Assembly (NCBI RefSeq): GCF_015354245.1
Contig: NZ_JADKYZ010000001.1
Span: 372,001-436,000 of the forward strand
DNA length: 64,000 nt
Reading direction: 5' to 3'
From: Diaphorobacter caeni
GTDB taxonomy: Bacteria > Pseudomonadota > Gammaproteobacteria > Burkholderiales > Burkholderiaceae_C
Position numbers and translations under genes: made by a program. Below, piece after piece: positions 43,496 through 52,886 of this stretch (position 1 is its first letter; the number at the start of each line of letters is the position of its first letter). Under the pieces are notes generated by a model, which saw nothing but the letters and a program-made list of their open reading frames with translations, did not search any database and was not told the origin of the DNA.

Positions 43496-43525
43496 CGTCC
43501 GTTCTATCCATTGAACTACGGAGAG
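43485..43525 (-). pseudogene. 5' half of split tRNA-Arg(CCU)
   Basis: On the minus strand this holds acceptor strand CTCTCCG, TA, the D arm GTTCAATGGATAGAAC and the 5' anticodon strand GACGC with loop CTCCTAA. The following bases, inside the element, offer no T arm or matching acceptor strand, so this end does not rebuild a tRNA. The matching 3' half is at 32712. Confidence 0.9.
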
Positions 43526-43677
43526 ATGGGCAGAACCCGCGATTGTACGGTGTTCGGGTGGGCTTGCCGGAATCGGTGCGATTTCATGCAGCCGCTGGAC
43601 GGTGATGGATTACGCGTGGCTTGTCTTTGGCCGAAGCTTGGGGCCATAATCCGCGCCTTTTTGCCGAAAATGCCCTG

Positions 43678-44535
43678 ATGCCTCAAATCGTCGTAGATCA
43701 GTTGCGCAAGTCTTATCGGATCCATGAACGCGACCCCGGTGTGACGGGAGCGCTCAAGGCGATGCTGCGTCCGCGTTATCGCACGGTGCAGGCGCTCGAC
43801 GGGGTGTCGTTTGCGCTGGAGCGGGGGGAGGTGCTGGGTTTCATTGGGCCCAACGGGGCGGGCAAGTCCACCACGATCAAGATTCTTTCGGGCATTCTGC
43901 GGCCCGATGGTGGGAGCGTGCGCATCGATGGCTGCGATCCGTTTGAAGATCGCGAGCGGCATGTGGCGCGCATCGGGGTGGTGTTTGGGCAGCGCACGCA
44001 GCTGTGGTGGGATCTGCCGGTGGGCGATGGCTTCAATTTGCTGCGCGACATCTATCGTGTGGACCCGCAGCGATTTGCGCGCACGCGCGATGAACTGGTG
44101 GCATTGCTGAAGCTGGACAGGCTGCTGGATCAGCCGGTGCGCCAGTTGTCGCTGGGGCAGCGCATGCGCGCGGAGATCGCGGCGGCCCTGCTGCACGAGC
44201 CCGAGATTCTGTTTCTTGACGAGCCGACGATCGGGCTCGACGCGCCGTCCAAACTGGCCGTGCGCGAGTTCGTGCTGCGCGCCAATCGCGAGCATGGCAC
44301 GACGGTGTTGCTGACCACGCACGACATGCACGACATCGAGGCGCTGGCCGAGCGCGTGATCGTGATCGGCCACGGAGTGGTGCTGGCGGATTGCGCCGTG
44401 GATGCGCTGCGTGCGCAGGTGGAGGATGCACGTCGCCTGGATGATGGCTTGCCGGACGATGCCGATGACCGGGGCCTGACCATCGAAGCCGTGATCGCGC
44501 GCTTTTACGCCATGCATGGCGCGGCGGAGGCCTGA
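43678..44535 (+). CDS. ABC-2 exporter ATP-binding protein
   Basis: This 285-residue ATPase is of the DrrA/CcmA type that powers ABC-2 exporters. It has Walker A GPNGAGKST, signature LSLGQRMRAE, Walker B ILFLDEPTIGLD and switch His in LLTTHDMHD. An N-terminal insertion (TGALKAMLRPRYR) is typical of a subgroup paired with two DUF990-like permeases. I took the ATG at 43678; the frame reads further upstream without support. Two permease genes follow immediately. The substrate is unknown. Confidence 0.9.
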   Translation: MPQIVVDQLRKSYRIHERDPGVTGALKAMLRPRYRTVQALDGVSFALERGEVLGFIGPNGAGKSTTIKILSGILRPDGGSVRIDGCDPFEDRERHVARIGVVFGQRTQLWWDLPVGDGFNLLRDIYRVDPQRFARTRDELVALLKLDRLLDQPVRQLSLGQRMRAEIAAALLHEPEILFLDEPTIGLDAPSKLAVREFVLRANREHGTTVLLTTHDMHDIEALAERVIVIGHGVVLADCAVDALRAQVEDARRLDDGLPDDADDRGLTIEAVIARFYAMHGAAEA

Positions 44536-44540
44536 TCGCC

Positions 44541-45398
44541 ATGAGTCACGCGGCGCACATGACCTGGAAGCATCTTGCCCGTCCCTACGTGGCCGCGTTC
44601 GCGTCTCGCTTTCTGCAGATGCTGCAGTACCGCACGGCGGCGTGGGCGGGCTTTGCCACGCAATGCTGGTGGGGCGGCATCAAGATCATGGTGCTTGCCG
44701 CCTTCTATGGCGGCGCCGGCGCAATGGCGGCAGCGCCCATGTCGCTGCAGCATGCCATCACCTATACATGGCTGGCGCAGGGCTTGCTGGCGCTGCTTCC
44801 GTGGATGGGCGATCCCGAGGTCGCGCAGGCGGTGCGCACGGGCTCGATCGCGTACGACCGGCTGCGTCCGGTCGATGCCTATGTGCTGTGGTTCGTGCGT
44901 ACGACCGGCTGGATCGCGGCGCGCGTGCTGCCGCGCCTGGCGCTGATGCTCGCGTTTGCGGCCGTGGCGCTGCCGCTGGCGGGCCTCGGGCAATGGGGCT
45001 GGCAGCCGCCGGCCAGCGTGCTTGCGCTGGCGGGATTCGCGTTCTCAATGTTGCTTGCGCTGCTGCTGTCCGCGGCGCTGGTCATGCTGCTCAACATCGC
45101 GGTGGTGTCCGCGCTCAACGAACGCGGCATCAACACCCTGGCCGTGCCCGTGGTGATCGTGCTGTCGGGCAATCTGCTGCCGCTGACCTTGCTGCCCGAC
45201 GCATGGCAGACGTTTCTGCTGATCCAGCCACTGGCGGGAGTGATCGACATTCCTGCGCGCATCTACTTCGGCCAGATGGCTGGCGTGGATGTGCTTGCGG
45301 GGCTTGCCCTGCAGGCGCTGTGGATCGCGCTGCTGGTGCTGCTGGGCCGGGTGGTGCTTGCGCGCACGATGCGGCGCCTTGAAGTGCAGGGCGGGTAA
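44541..45398 (+). CDS. ABC-2 family transporter permease 1
   Basis: This 285-residue membrane protein with about six hydrophobic segments resembles the ABC-2 (DUF990/ABC2_membrane_6) permeases. It starts 5 bp after the ATPase stop and is followed 4 bp later by a second, similar permease, so the exporter is probably a heterodimer. Conserved points are the RTGSIAYDRLRPVDAY block and GNLLPLTLLPDAWQ. Confidence 0.85.
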   Translation: MSHAAHMTWKHLARPYVAAFASRFLQMLQYRTAAWAGFATQCWWGGIKIMVLAAFYGGAGAMAAAPMSLQHAITYTWLAQGLLALLPWMGDPEVAQAVRTGSIAYDRLRPVDAYVLWFVRTTGWIAARVLPRLALMLAFAAVALPLAGLGQWGWQPPASVLALAGFAFSMLLALLLSAALVMLLNIAVVSALNERGINTLAVPVVIVLSGNLLPLTLLPDAWQTFLLIQPLAGVIDIPARIYFGQMAGVDVLAGLALQALWIALLVLLGRVVLARTMRRLEVQGG

Positions 45399-45402
45399 CG
45401 CG

Positions 45403-46275
45403 ATGAAGCACGGATCGACGCACCGCAGAGCCCGCACCGACGGCAGCACCGACGGCACCACCAGCCGGTCCATGGGATCGCTGCGGTTGTTCATGCGTCT
45501 GGCGGGTGCGTCGATCAGCGGGCAGGCGCGCTATCCTGCATCCGCCATCATGCTGACGTTCGGTCAGTTCCTCGTCACCGGAATCGAGGTGGTGGCGGTC
45601 TGGGCGCTGTTCCATCGCTTTGGTGACGTGCAGGGCTGGCGCATCGGCGAAGTGGCGCTGTTCTATGGGATGGTCAACTGCATGTTTGCGCTGGCCGACA
45701 TGCTGGGACGCGGCTTCGATGTGCTGGGCACCGAGTTTCTGCGCACGGGCGCGCTCGACCGATTGTTGCTGCGGCCGCGCTCCGTGGCGGTGCAGCTCAT
45801 GGGACACGACGTGCGCATCAGTCGGCTCGGGCGTTTTTTGCAGGGACTGGCGGTGATTGGATTTGCGACGGCCCAGATGGGCATCGCCTGGACACCGGCC
45901 CACATCGCGGTCGCGCTGTTCGCTTTGGCGGGCGGCATTGCGCTGTTCCTCGGAATTCTGGTGCTCCAAGGCACGCTGTCGTTCTGGACCGTGCAAAGTC
46001 TCGAGGTGGCCAATGTGCTCACCTACGGCGGTGTCGAAGCCGCGCAGTACCCGCTCGCGATCTACGCGCGCTGGTTCCGCAGCGTGCTGACCTTCGCCGT
46101 GCCGCTCGCCGCCGTGGCGTACTACCCGATGCTGACGATTCTTGGCAAGGCCGATCCGCTGGGCGCGCCGGACTGGGTCGGCATCGTCTCGCCGCTGGCA
46201 GGCTTCGCGTTTCTCGCGGTCTCGCTGTGGGTGTGGCGATTCGGCCTGCGGCACTACGCGTCGACGGGGAGTTGA
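45403..46275 (+). CDS. ABC-2 family transporter permease 2
   Basis: This second exporter permease (290 residues) has about six membrane segments. Its RTGALDRLLLRPRSV and QGTLSFWTVQSLEVANVLTYGG blocks parallel those of the preceding permease and are typical of the family. The first 25 residues are hydrophilic and rich in Thr, Arg and Ser. The start at 45403 lies 4 bp after the previous stop. Confidence 0.85.
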   Translation: MKHGSTHRRARTDGSTDGTTSRSMGSLRLFMRLAGASISGQARYPASAIMLTFGQFLVTGIEVVAVWALFHRFGDVQGWRIGEVALFYGMVNCMFALADMLGRGFDVLGTEFLRTGALDRLLLRPRSVAVQLMGHDVRISRLGRFLQGLAVIGFATAQMGIAWTPAHIAVALFALAGGIALFLGILVLQGTLSFWTVQSLEVANVLTYGGVEAAQYPLAIYARWFRSVLTFAVPLAAVAYYPMLTILGKADPLGAPDWVGIVSPLAGFAFLAVSLWVWRFGLRHYASTGS

Positions 46276-46294
46276 CGCGCAGGGCCAGTGGCGC

Positions 46295-46540
46295 TCATCC
46301 GCGTTCGCAGCCCTGCTGCTTGAAAACCCGCTTCGTCGAAGCCGGAAATTTCGCGAGTTTTTCCGCCGGGCGGCGTGGTCTGGCGACCAGCTCACCGCCG
46401 CAGTTCGGGCATTTGCCTTGGAGCACGCCGTCCGCGCAGCCACTGCAGAAGGTGCATTCGAACGAACAGATGCGGGCGTCGGGCGAGTCGGGTGGCAGGT
46501 CCTTGTCGCAGCATTCGCAGCCGGGGCGCAGTTCAAGCAT
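46295..46540 (-). CDS. DUF1272 cysteine-rich protein
   Basis: This 81-residue zinc-ribbon-like protein begins MLELRPGCECCDKDLPPDS, the DUF1272 signature, with further Cys pairs CSFECTFCSGC and CPNCGGEL. Function is unknown. I chose the ATG at 46540 because AAGGAG sits at proper spacing and the family starts at that Met. Confidence 0.88.
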   Translation of the reverse strand: MLELRPGCECCDKDLPPDSPDARICSFECTFCSGCADGVLQGKCPNCGGELVARPRRPAEKLAKFPASTKRVFKQQGCERG

Positions 46541-46664
46541 GGTGGACTCCTTGTATGCGCCCATTCTTGCTCAAATCTCCGCATCCCGGTTGTCCGTGGC
46601 GCTACGCACGGGTCGCGTCCTCCCGCCCGCATTGCAGCGCAATGCGAGAGCGGGGGGCGGGCGC

Positions 46665-49600
46665 TCAGTCTTTTTTGATCGTGTAGATCAGGTCGACGGC
46701 GCTGGTCATGCCGGTCTGGCCGCGCACGGTCAGGTTGCGGGCGAGGTCGTAGAAGATGTAGATGGTGCCCATCGCGCCGGAGAGGCTTTGCTCGTAGGTG
46801 ACGTAGAGCTTTTCGGAGAGCCGCTTGCCCATGGTGAGTGCCGCTTCGGACGCGTCCGTGCCCTCGGTCGGTCCCTTGAAGCCGACTTCGTCGAGGCCAA
46901 GGTTGCTGGCGATCCTGCCGCTGCCGGTGTTGCCGCCTGCAAGCAGAGCGAGCGCCGCCTGCTGGAGGACCGCGCTGCTGGCTCCGCCCTGCGCGGGGTC
47001 GCGGCCCATGACGACCCAGGAGAGCTTTTCCGCATCGGGCAGATCGGGGTCGGCGTACAGGCTCACGCGCGGTGCCATGGCCGAGCCGAGCACCTGCACG
47101 CCTGCGCGCTGCGTGATGTTGGGCCGGATCGCGAGGATGTCGAGCGAGGGGTTGTTGTAGGGACCGTTGAAGCGGATCAGGCCGGTCTCCACGTCGAGCG
47201 ACTGACCCCATGCGCGGTAGCGGCCCTGCTCGGTGTGGATCTCGCCGGTGATGCGCGGCGGGCCTCCGGCGACGGTTGCGCCCTTGACCTCGAGCTCGCC
47301 CTGCAGCCGCGTGGTGATGCCGAAACCCTGCAGCGCGAAGTCCTCACCAAGGTTGAGCTTGACGAGGATGTCGGGCACCTTGCGGGTCTCTGCCTTGGCG
47401 TTGGCCTTGTCGGTGGCGATCTTCTGTTTGCGCGCCTCTTCCTCTGCGGCCTTGCGCAATGCGGCGGTGTGCACCACCACGTCGTTGTCGAGCGAGGGGG
47501 CCGACTCTTCCGGAAGAATGATCGTGGCGCGGTCGGTCTTGAGGTCGCCGCGCAGCGTGAACTGGCCGTTGTCGAGCTTGGCCGCGAGCGTGCCCGAGAT
47601 GCTGACCTGACGGTCCGCGCGCACCAGCACCTGCAGGCGGGTGGCCTTGGCCTGCAGGTCCATCACGAGGTTGCCGCTCTGGCCTGCGCTGGCCGGCGCG
47701 ATCCAGTGCGCGAAGCCGCTGCCGGTGAGCTCGCCTCCGTCGGCGGGCGCGTTGGTGAGGTTGCCGCTGTAGCCGAGGATGCGCGCGCTGCTGCCCTTGC
47801 CGCCCTTGATGCGCAGCTCGGTGATGTCGAGGCGCGTGCCCTGCAGCTTGGCGCGCAGCACGCCCTGCTGCAGGTCGATGCCGTCGAGCACTGACAGCAC
47901 GCTCAAATCATCCGCGTTGATGGTGCCCTGCCATTGTGGATCGGAGCGGTCTCCGCTGATGGTGGCGTCGGCCTGCAGCGTGCCGCGCACGCGCCAGCCG
48001 GGCGGTGCGAAGAGTGCCCAGATGCCGATGTCGGGCAGAGCCGCGTGGACCTTGCCGGACAGCGGCGCCTTTTCGGCGAGCGTCCATTGGCCGTCGGCGT
48101 GCGTGAGCTGGGTGTTGAGGTCGGCGGTCATCTGGCCTGCGCGCTCGCTGTCCCACAGCAGCTTGGCGTTGACCTGGCTGCCTTGGGCGCGCACGTCAAG
48201 CCGCGCGTCCTTGATGCGCGCGCGCATGCCCGCGCCGGTGACCTTGCGGGTGGTGGTCTTGCTGCCCGCGCTCGGGCCACTGGTGCGGATCACGGTCGTG
48301 CCGTTGCCGCCGTCGTCCACGGCCAGGCGCAGGTCGCCCGCAGCGCGTTCGACGGTCACCAGCGCCTTGAGCTCGGGGCCCGTGGTGTCGACGTCCCATC
48401 GACCGTTGAAGCTCAGATCGCCGCTCAGGCCAGCGGCCTCGAGCGGCGGCTCGCCTTCTCCCATGTTGAGTGCATCGACCCACGCGATTGGAATGCCTTG
48501 AAGGCGCCCCGCGCTGCGCAACGACCAGTTGCCGTCGCCTCCCTTGGTGGCGCTGGTGTCGTCCCATGCGAGCGTGACGGGCGCGAGCGGCTCGGCATTG
48601 GCGCGGCGCTGCTTGAGCGTGGGCGGCGTGATCAGCAGGCCGCCCGCCGTTGCCGTGTAGCCGGTGGAGAGCACGACCTTGTTGCCGCGCGTGCTGCCGG
48701 TCTGCTGGGCGATGCGCACGGGCGTGTTCGATTGCAGCTTCACGTTCCACGGGCCGGGCTTGTCCTTGCCGGGGTCGAGTTCGGCCTGCAGACGCTGGAG
48801 GCTGGCGTTCCAGTCCAGCGCCGCCGCGCCGCGCTCGGTGGCGAGACCGGCCTGCAGTGCGGTGTCGAGCTGCACGCCCTGCGCGGCACGCTGGGCGGAG
48901 GTCTGCAGCGTGATGTCGGCCTTTTCGGGGCTGCCCTGCAAGGTGAGCGCGAGTTTGGGCACCACGATGGCCTGATCGGCCGCCGTGGCCGCTGGCAGGA
49001 AGCGCCATTGTTCGCCGTGCAGATCGGCCTTGAGCTGCAGGCCGCTGTCGGGCAGGGGCTGGCCGGTGGCGGTCTGCAGGCGTTTGAGCAGGTTGCCCCA
49101 GCCGCCATTCCAGTCGAGCTGCAGCTGCGCCTTGCCATCGAGCCTGGCGCCGCCAAGCGGGTCCTTCACGCCGGGCAGCGTGTTGGCCCAGGCGACGAGC
49201 GTCTGCGCGGAGCCGAGTTGCAGATGTGCCTTGCCCTTGCCGCTCTTGGGGCTCATCTGGCCGTCAACCTGCAGCGTGGCGCCGGGCACGTCGGCCTTGA
49301 GCTGAGCCTGTCCGTCCTGCTGCTCGACGTCGTATTTCACGGCGCTGGCGTTGACGCTTGCCTGCAGCGCTTCGATCTTCACGCTGGACAGCGTGAGCAC
49401 CGGCTGCAGCCATTCACCCTGGGCCGCCAGCGTCTGGATGCGCAGGGCCTTGCTGCCCGCGCGCGGTGCGGGGCCGGCGGCCTTGAGGTCGGCGGCGAAG
49501 GCCACCTTCTGCGCGGCATCGGCCTTGGCGCTCAAGGTGCCCTGCAGCGGTGCGGCTTCGAGCGTGCTGTAGAGATCGGCAGGGTTGAGCTGTTCGACCT

Positions 49601-50957
49601 TGGCGTTGCCTTCGAAGACCTTGGTCTCGGGCTCGAAGTAGCCATCGGCCGCGATCCGGCCCTTGGCGACATCGATGTGCGCCTGTTTGATCTGCCACTG
49701 CGTGCCGGTGTAGAGCACGTCGGCATCGATGGCATCGAGCGGCAGACGCTTCTTGTCCCACGGACCGCGCATGGTGTTGTCGAAGCGGGCCTGCAGTTGC
49801 CACTGCTCGCCGGTGGCGGGCGGGGTGGTCGTGGTGGCCGTAGAAGTGGACGTTGATGTGGACGTGGATGTGGACGTGGATGTGGACGTGCCGTCGCTTG
49901 CGACCGGGCCTGCCTTGAGGTCGCCGCTCAGCAGCGTGCGCGGGCCCTCCGCCCAGAAGGCGGCGACGTCGACGTTCTTGAGCGAGGCGAGCGCGGAATG
50001 CAGCGGCATGGACTGCCATGGCCGGATGCTGGCCTGCACGTCGGCGTGCATGGGCTCGGTGGAGTTCTTCTTCGCGTCGCGATCGGCGCTGGACTGCGGC
50101 GCTGCGCTGGCGAGCGCCTTCACTTCGATCTGCGCGGCCTCGGTGGCGAGCGTGCCGTTGGCGTCGACGCTTGCGGTCACGGCGATGGTCGAGTCGTCCT
50201 TGGCCATCGGGTTGGGCACCTGCAGGTCGCCCTTGAGCTGCGCTTCGAGCTGCATCGGACTTGCGCCTTGCAGCGTGAGCTTGGCTTCGTAGCTGCCGTC
50301 GGCATAGTTCACCTTGTTCACCGCGAGCTGATGGGCCGTGCCGTCATAGGCGTAGTGGCCGTTCAGGTTCTGGATGGTGGTCTCGGGCGGGCCTTCCCAG
50401 ATGATGTGGTCGATCTGAAAGGGCAGGTCGATCTTGATCGGCAGCGTGAGCTGTTCAAGCGGCTGCGAGGGCTCTTTCGGCGCATCGAGGTCGGGCGTGC
50501 TTTTCAGGCGCAGTTCCTCGATGTGCATCTCGCCAAGCTTGAGCGTGCGCGAGAGCAGGGGCTGCAGGCTCCAGCCAATCTGCGCGTTCTTCAGCTGCAC
50601 CGACATGGTGGGGCTGCGCCACTGCAGCGCGCCGATCTTGCCGCCGCCGCGCACCGAGCCGGTGACCTCGCGGGCTTCGAGCGTCTGGCCTTCGGGGAGA
50701 AAACGGGCGACGCGCTGCAGCGTGTTGGCGAGCGAGTCGTCGCGGCCGCTCCACCACCAGACGGTGCTCAGTGCGGTGACGATCACCAGCAGCACGGCGA
50801 GCAGCAACCAGCCGATGCCGCGCAGCAACCAGCCGATGCCGCGCAGCCAGCTGCGGCCGGGTCGAGGCGAGCGCGGCCCGCGCGGCGACGTTTGCGCGGA
50901 AGAAGAGGGATTGGATCCGGGCGATGTCGCCGAATCGTTCAAAGCAGATTCCACCAT
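46665..50957 (-). CDS. tamB: TamB, translocation and assembly module inner-membrane protein
   Basis: This 1430-residue protein has an N-terminal membrane helix (about 45-70) and then a very long beta-rich periplasmic body ending in the TamB (DUF490) domain with GEIHTEQGRYRAWGQ, IRFNGPYNNP and the final amphipathic strands. TamB spans the periplasm and works with TamA in outer-membrane protein assembly and, as a bridge-like lipid carrier, phospholipid transport. Two DNA repeats change its sequence: a duplicated GIGWLLR at the helix and a Thr-Ser run near residue 360. It starts 2 bp after the tamA stop. Confidence 0.92.
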   Translation of the reverse strand: MVESALNDSATSPGSNPSSSAQTSPRGPRSPRPGRSWLRGIGWLLRGIGWLLLAVLLVIVTALSTVWWWSGRDDSLANTLQRVARFLPEGQTLEAREVTGSVRGGGKIGALQWRSPTMSVQLKNAQIGWSLQPLLSRTLKLGEMHIEELRLKSTPDLDAPKEPSQPLEQLTLPIKIDLPFQIDHIIWEGPPETTIQNLNGHYAYDGTAHQLAVNKVNYADGSYEAKLTLQGASPMQLEAQLKGDLQVPNPMAKDDSTIAVTASVDANGTLATEAAQIEVKALASAAPQSSADRDAKKNSTEPMHADVQASIRPWQSMPLHSALASLKNVDVAAFWAEGPRTLLSGDLKAGPVASDGTSTSTSTSTSTSTSTSTATTTTPPATGEQWQLQARFDNTMRGPWDKKRLPLDAIDADVLYTGTQWQIKQAHIDVAKGRIAADGYFEPETKVFEGNAKVEQLNPADLYSTLEAAPLQGTLSAKADAAQKVAFAADLKAAGPAPRAGSKALRIQTLAAQGEWLQPVLTLSSVKIEALQASVNASAVKYDVEQQDGQAQLKADVPGATLQVDGQMSPKSGKGKAHLQLGSAQTLVAWANTLPGVKDPLGGARLDGKAQLQLDWNGGWGNLLKRLQTATGQPLPDSGLQLKADLHGEQWRFLPAATAADQAIVVPKLALTLQGSPEKADITLQTSAQRAAQGVQLDTALQAGLATERGAAALDWNASLQRLQAELDPGKDKPGPWNVKLQSNTPVRIAQQTGSTRGNKVVLSTGYTATAGGLLITPPTLKQRRANAEPLAPVTLAWDDTSATKGGDGNWSLRSAGRLQGIPIAWVDALNMGEGEPPLEAAGLSGDLSFNGRWDVDTTGPELKALVTVERAAGDLRLAVDDGGNGTTVIRTSGPSAGSKTTTRKVTGAGMRARIKDARLDVRAQGSQVNAKLLWDSERAGQMTADLNTQLTHADGQWTLAEKAPLSGKVHAALPDIGIWALFAPPGWRVRGTLQADATISGDRSDPQWQGTINADDLSVLSVLDGIDLQQGVLRAKLQGTRLDITELRIKGGKGSSARILGYSGNLTNAPADGGELTGSGFAHWIAPASAGQSGNLVMDLQAKATRLQVLVRADRQVSISGTLAAKLDNGQFTLRGDLKTDRATIILPEESAPSLDNDVVVHTAALRKAAEEEARKQKIATDKANAKAETRKVPDILVKLNLGEDFALQGFGITTRLQGELEVKGATVAGGPPRITGEIHTEQGRYRAWGQSLDVETGLIRFNGPYNNPSLDILAIRPNITQRAGVQVLGSAMAPRVSLYADPDLPDAEKLSWVVMGRDPAQGGASSAVLQQAALALLAGGNTGSGRIASNLGLDEVGFKGPTEGTDASEAALTMGKRLSEKLYVTYEQSLSGAMGTIYIFYDLARNLTVRGQTGMTSAVDLIYTIKKD
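49846..49890. repeat. 12-bp tandem repeat inside tamB
   Basis: GTGGACGTKGAT repeats about 3.75 times. In the tamB frame it encodes alternating Thr-Ser. Such an in-frame repeat can vary in copy number by slippage without breaking the frame. Confidence 0.85.
50801..50842. repeat. 21-bp direct duplication inside tamB
   Basis: Two exact adjacent copies of a 21-bp unit (starting GCAGCAACCAGCCGATG) duplicate the seven residues RGIGWLL at the start of the membrane helix. Confidence 0.9.
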
Positions 50958-50959
50958 GA

Positions 50960-52879
50960 TCAGAACGTGAAGCCGAGACGCAGGTGCAGGCGCAGCTGTT
51001 GCTCCTGCAGACCGTAGGCGATGTCCGCCTGCAGGGGGCCGACGGGGCTGCGCCAGCGGATGCCGGTGCCGACACCGACGCGTGCATAGAGTTTGTTGGC
51101 GTCATCGCCCACCGCGCCGGCGTCGACGAAGACGGCCTGCTCGAAGTCCTGCGTGTTGCCGCGGATCGAGATGGGGCGCTGCCATTCGACGCTGCCCGCC
51201 GCGAGGTAGCGTCCGCCGATGACCTTGCCGTTGTTGGTCTTGGCGCCGATGGACTGGTAGCCGTAGCCGCGGATCGAGTTGTCGCCACCGGCGAGGAACA
51301 TCAGCGTCATGGGCAGATCGGCGTCCTTCTTCGCGGTGATCGCTCCACCCCAGGCGCGCAGCTGCAGGCGGCTGCGGCGCTGGGTTTCCTCGTCGAGCTT
51401 GCCGATCGCCATGAGCGTGAGCCAGCGGCCGGTGAGGCGCGTGAACGGTGTGCGCTGCGGCGTGAGCGTGGTGCCGAGACCCGCCTCCCACGCGAAGCCG
51501 TAGCCCGAGCGCGGGGAGAGCACGTTGTCGAAATAGCGGCCGGTCCAGCCGTAGTTGGCCAGCAGCGAGGAGCTGGCCGGAGGCGCGCCCGCGCCCTGGG
51601 TCTTGGCCCAGTCGTACTGCAGGTAGTAGGTGCGGTCGATGTGCTCTTCGGACTTGGTGCGGCCGGCGCGCAGCTGGGCGCTGTTGACGTCGAAGTCGCC
51701 CACCGGCTCGCGCTCGAACTTGGCGCCGACGAAGTTGCGCCAGTAGTCCTCGCCGGGCAGGGCGGTGAGCTGGGTGGAGATCAGCGGGTTCTTGCGATCG
51801 AGCTGGATCTTGCTGACCGCGCGCCAGCCGAGGCCGGGCACCCGGTTGTGGATGTGGTCGACGGACAGTCGCGGGCCGGTGTCGGTGCTGATGCCGACGC
51901 CGAACACCCATTTCTGCAGCTTGGCCTCGCGTACCTTGGCGGTGACCGGCGAGGTGACTTCGGAGCCCTGGGCGGCGCGGGCGTCATCGACCTTCTGCTC
52001 GGAATCGCCGGGTGCGGCCTGCGGCGTGTCGGCGAGCGTGAGGAACACCGAGTCGAAGTAGCCGCTGGAAACGAGGCGCTGCTGCGTGTCCAGCATCACG
52101 CTTTGGTCGTAGACCTGTCCCTCGGGCAGGCGCGCGATGCGCGCGAGACCGACCGCGTCGTAGCGCTCGGTGCCGTCGATGACCAGCGGGCCGAAGGTGT
52201 AGGCCGCGCCGGGGTCGTAGGTGACGCTGACCTTGGCTTCATTGGTGTCGGCGTCCACGTCGGCAAGGCTGGTGTCGATGCGTGCGGTGGGGTAGCGTCT
52301 GGCCTGCAGTTCCTTGAGGCCACCGCTCTTGGCACCGCTCCATGCCGATTGCGTGAAGCGCTCGCCGGTCTTGAGCGGCCAGCCGCGCTGGATGGCTTCG
52401 CGCTGGGCAAGGCCGTCGGGCGCGTCCGCGCTCACGCCGCTGAAGCGGACTTCGCTCTGCTTGATGAGGGTCTCGGGGCCGGGCTCGACATTCACCGTGA
52501 CCTGACGCGGCGCTTCCTTGGCGTCCGGCGTTTCCTTGACCTCGACGGTCACCGTGGGGCTGAAGTAGCCGAGCGTGCCGAGCAGGTCGCGCACGTTGGC
52601 GTCGGTGGCACCGAGCAGCCGCGTGAGCTCGCGGCGCTGCAGGTCGGGCTGGTACTGGAAGCGCTTGAGCTCGAGGTGCTTTTCAAGCAGCTCGTGCACT
52701 TCCTCGGGCGCCTGCACCTCAAGGGTGAAGGCGGGCTTGCCGGTCTGGACAGCCACGGCGGGATCGCCGCTGCCGTCGTCTTTCTTGGAAAACATGCTGC
52801 AGCCGCTCAGGATGAGAGCCGTGGAGATCAGGAGTGCGGCGCTTGTGGCGCGCGGGGCTGGCTGCTGTGCTGAAACCAT
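50960..52879 (-). CDS. tamA: TamA, Omp85-family assembly protein with lipobox
   Basis: This 639-residue protein has N-terminal POTRA domains (about 50-290) and a C-terminal 16-strand barrel ending LGFTF. The barrel contains the Omp85 landmark GGDNSIRGYGYQS. TamA with TamB inserts selected outer-membrane proteins. Oddly, the signal sequence ends in a lipobox (LILSGC), so the mature N-terminus may be a lipidated cysteine, as in the TamL variant of Bacteroidetes. tamB follows 2 bp downstream. Confidence 0.9.
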   Translation of the reverse strand: MVSAQQPAPRATSAALLISTALILSGCSMFSKKDDGSGDPAVAVQTGKPAFTLEVQAPEEVHELLEKHLELKRFQYQPDLQRRELTRLLGATDANVRDLLGTLGYFSPTVTVEVKETPDAKEAPRQVTVNVEPGPETLIKQSEVRFSGVSADAPDGLAQREAIQRGWPLKTGERFTQSAWSGAKSGGLKELQARRYPTARIDTSLADVDADTNEAKVSVTYDPGAAYTFGPLVIDGTERYDAVGLARIARLPEGQVYDQSVMLDTQQRLVSSGYFDSVFLTLADTPQAAPGDSEQKVDDARAAQGSEVTSPVTAKVREAKLQKWVFGVGISTDTGPRLSVDHIHNRVPGLGWRAVSKIQLDRKNPLISTQLTALPGEDYWRNFVGAKFEREPVGDFDVNSAQLRAGRTKSEEHIDRTYYLQYDWAKTQGAGAPPASSSLLANYGWTGRYFDNVLSPRSGYGFAWEAGLGTTLTPQRTPFTRLTGRWLTLMAIGKLDEETQRRSRLQLRAWGGAITAKKDADLPMTLMFLAGGDNSIRGYGYQSIGAKTNNGKVIGGRYLAAGSVEWQRPISIRGNTQDFEQAVFVDAGAVGDDANKLYARVGVGTGIRWRSPVGPLQADIAYGLQEQQLRLHLRLGFTF

Positions 52880-52886
52880 CGATGAA

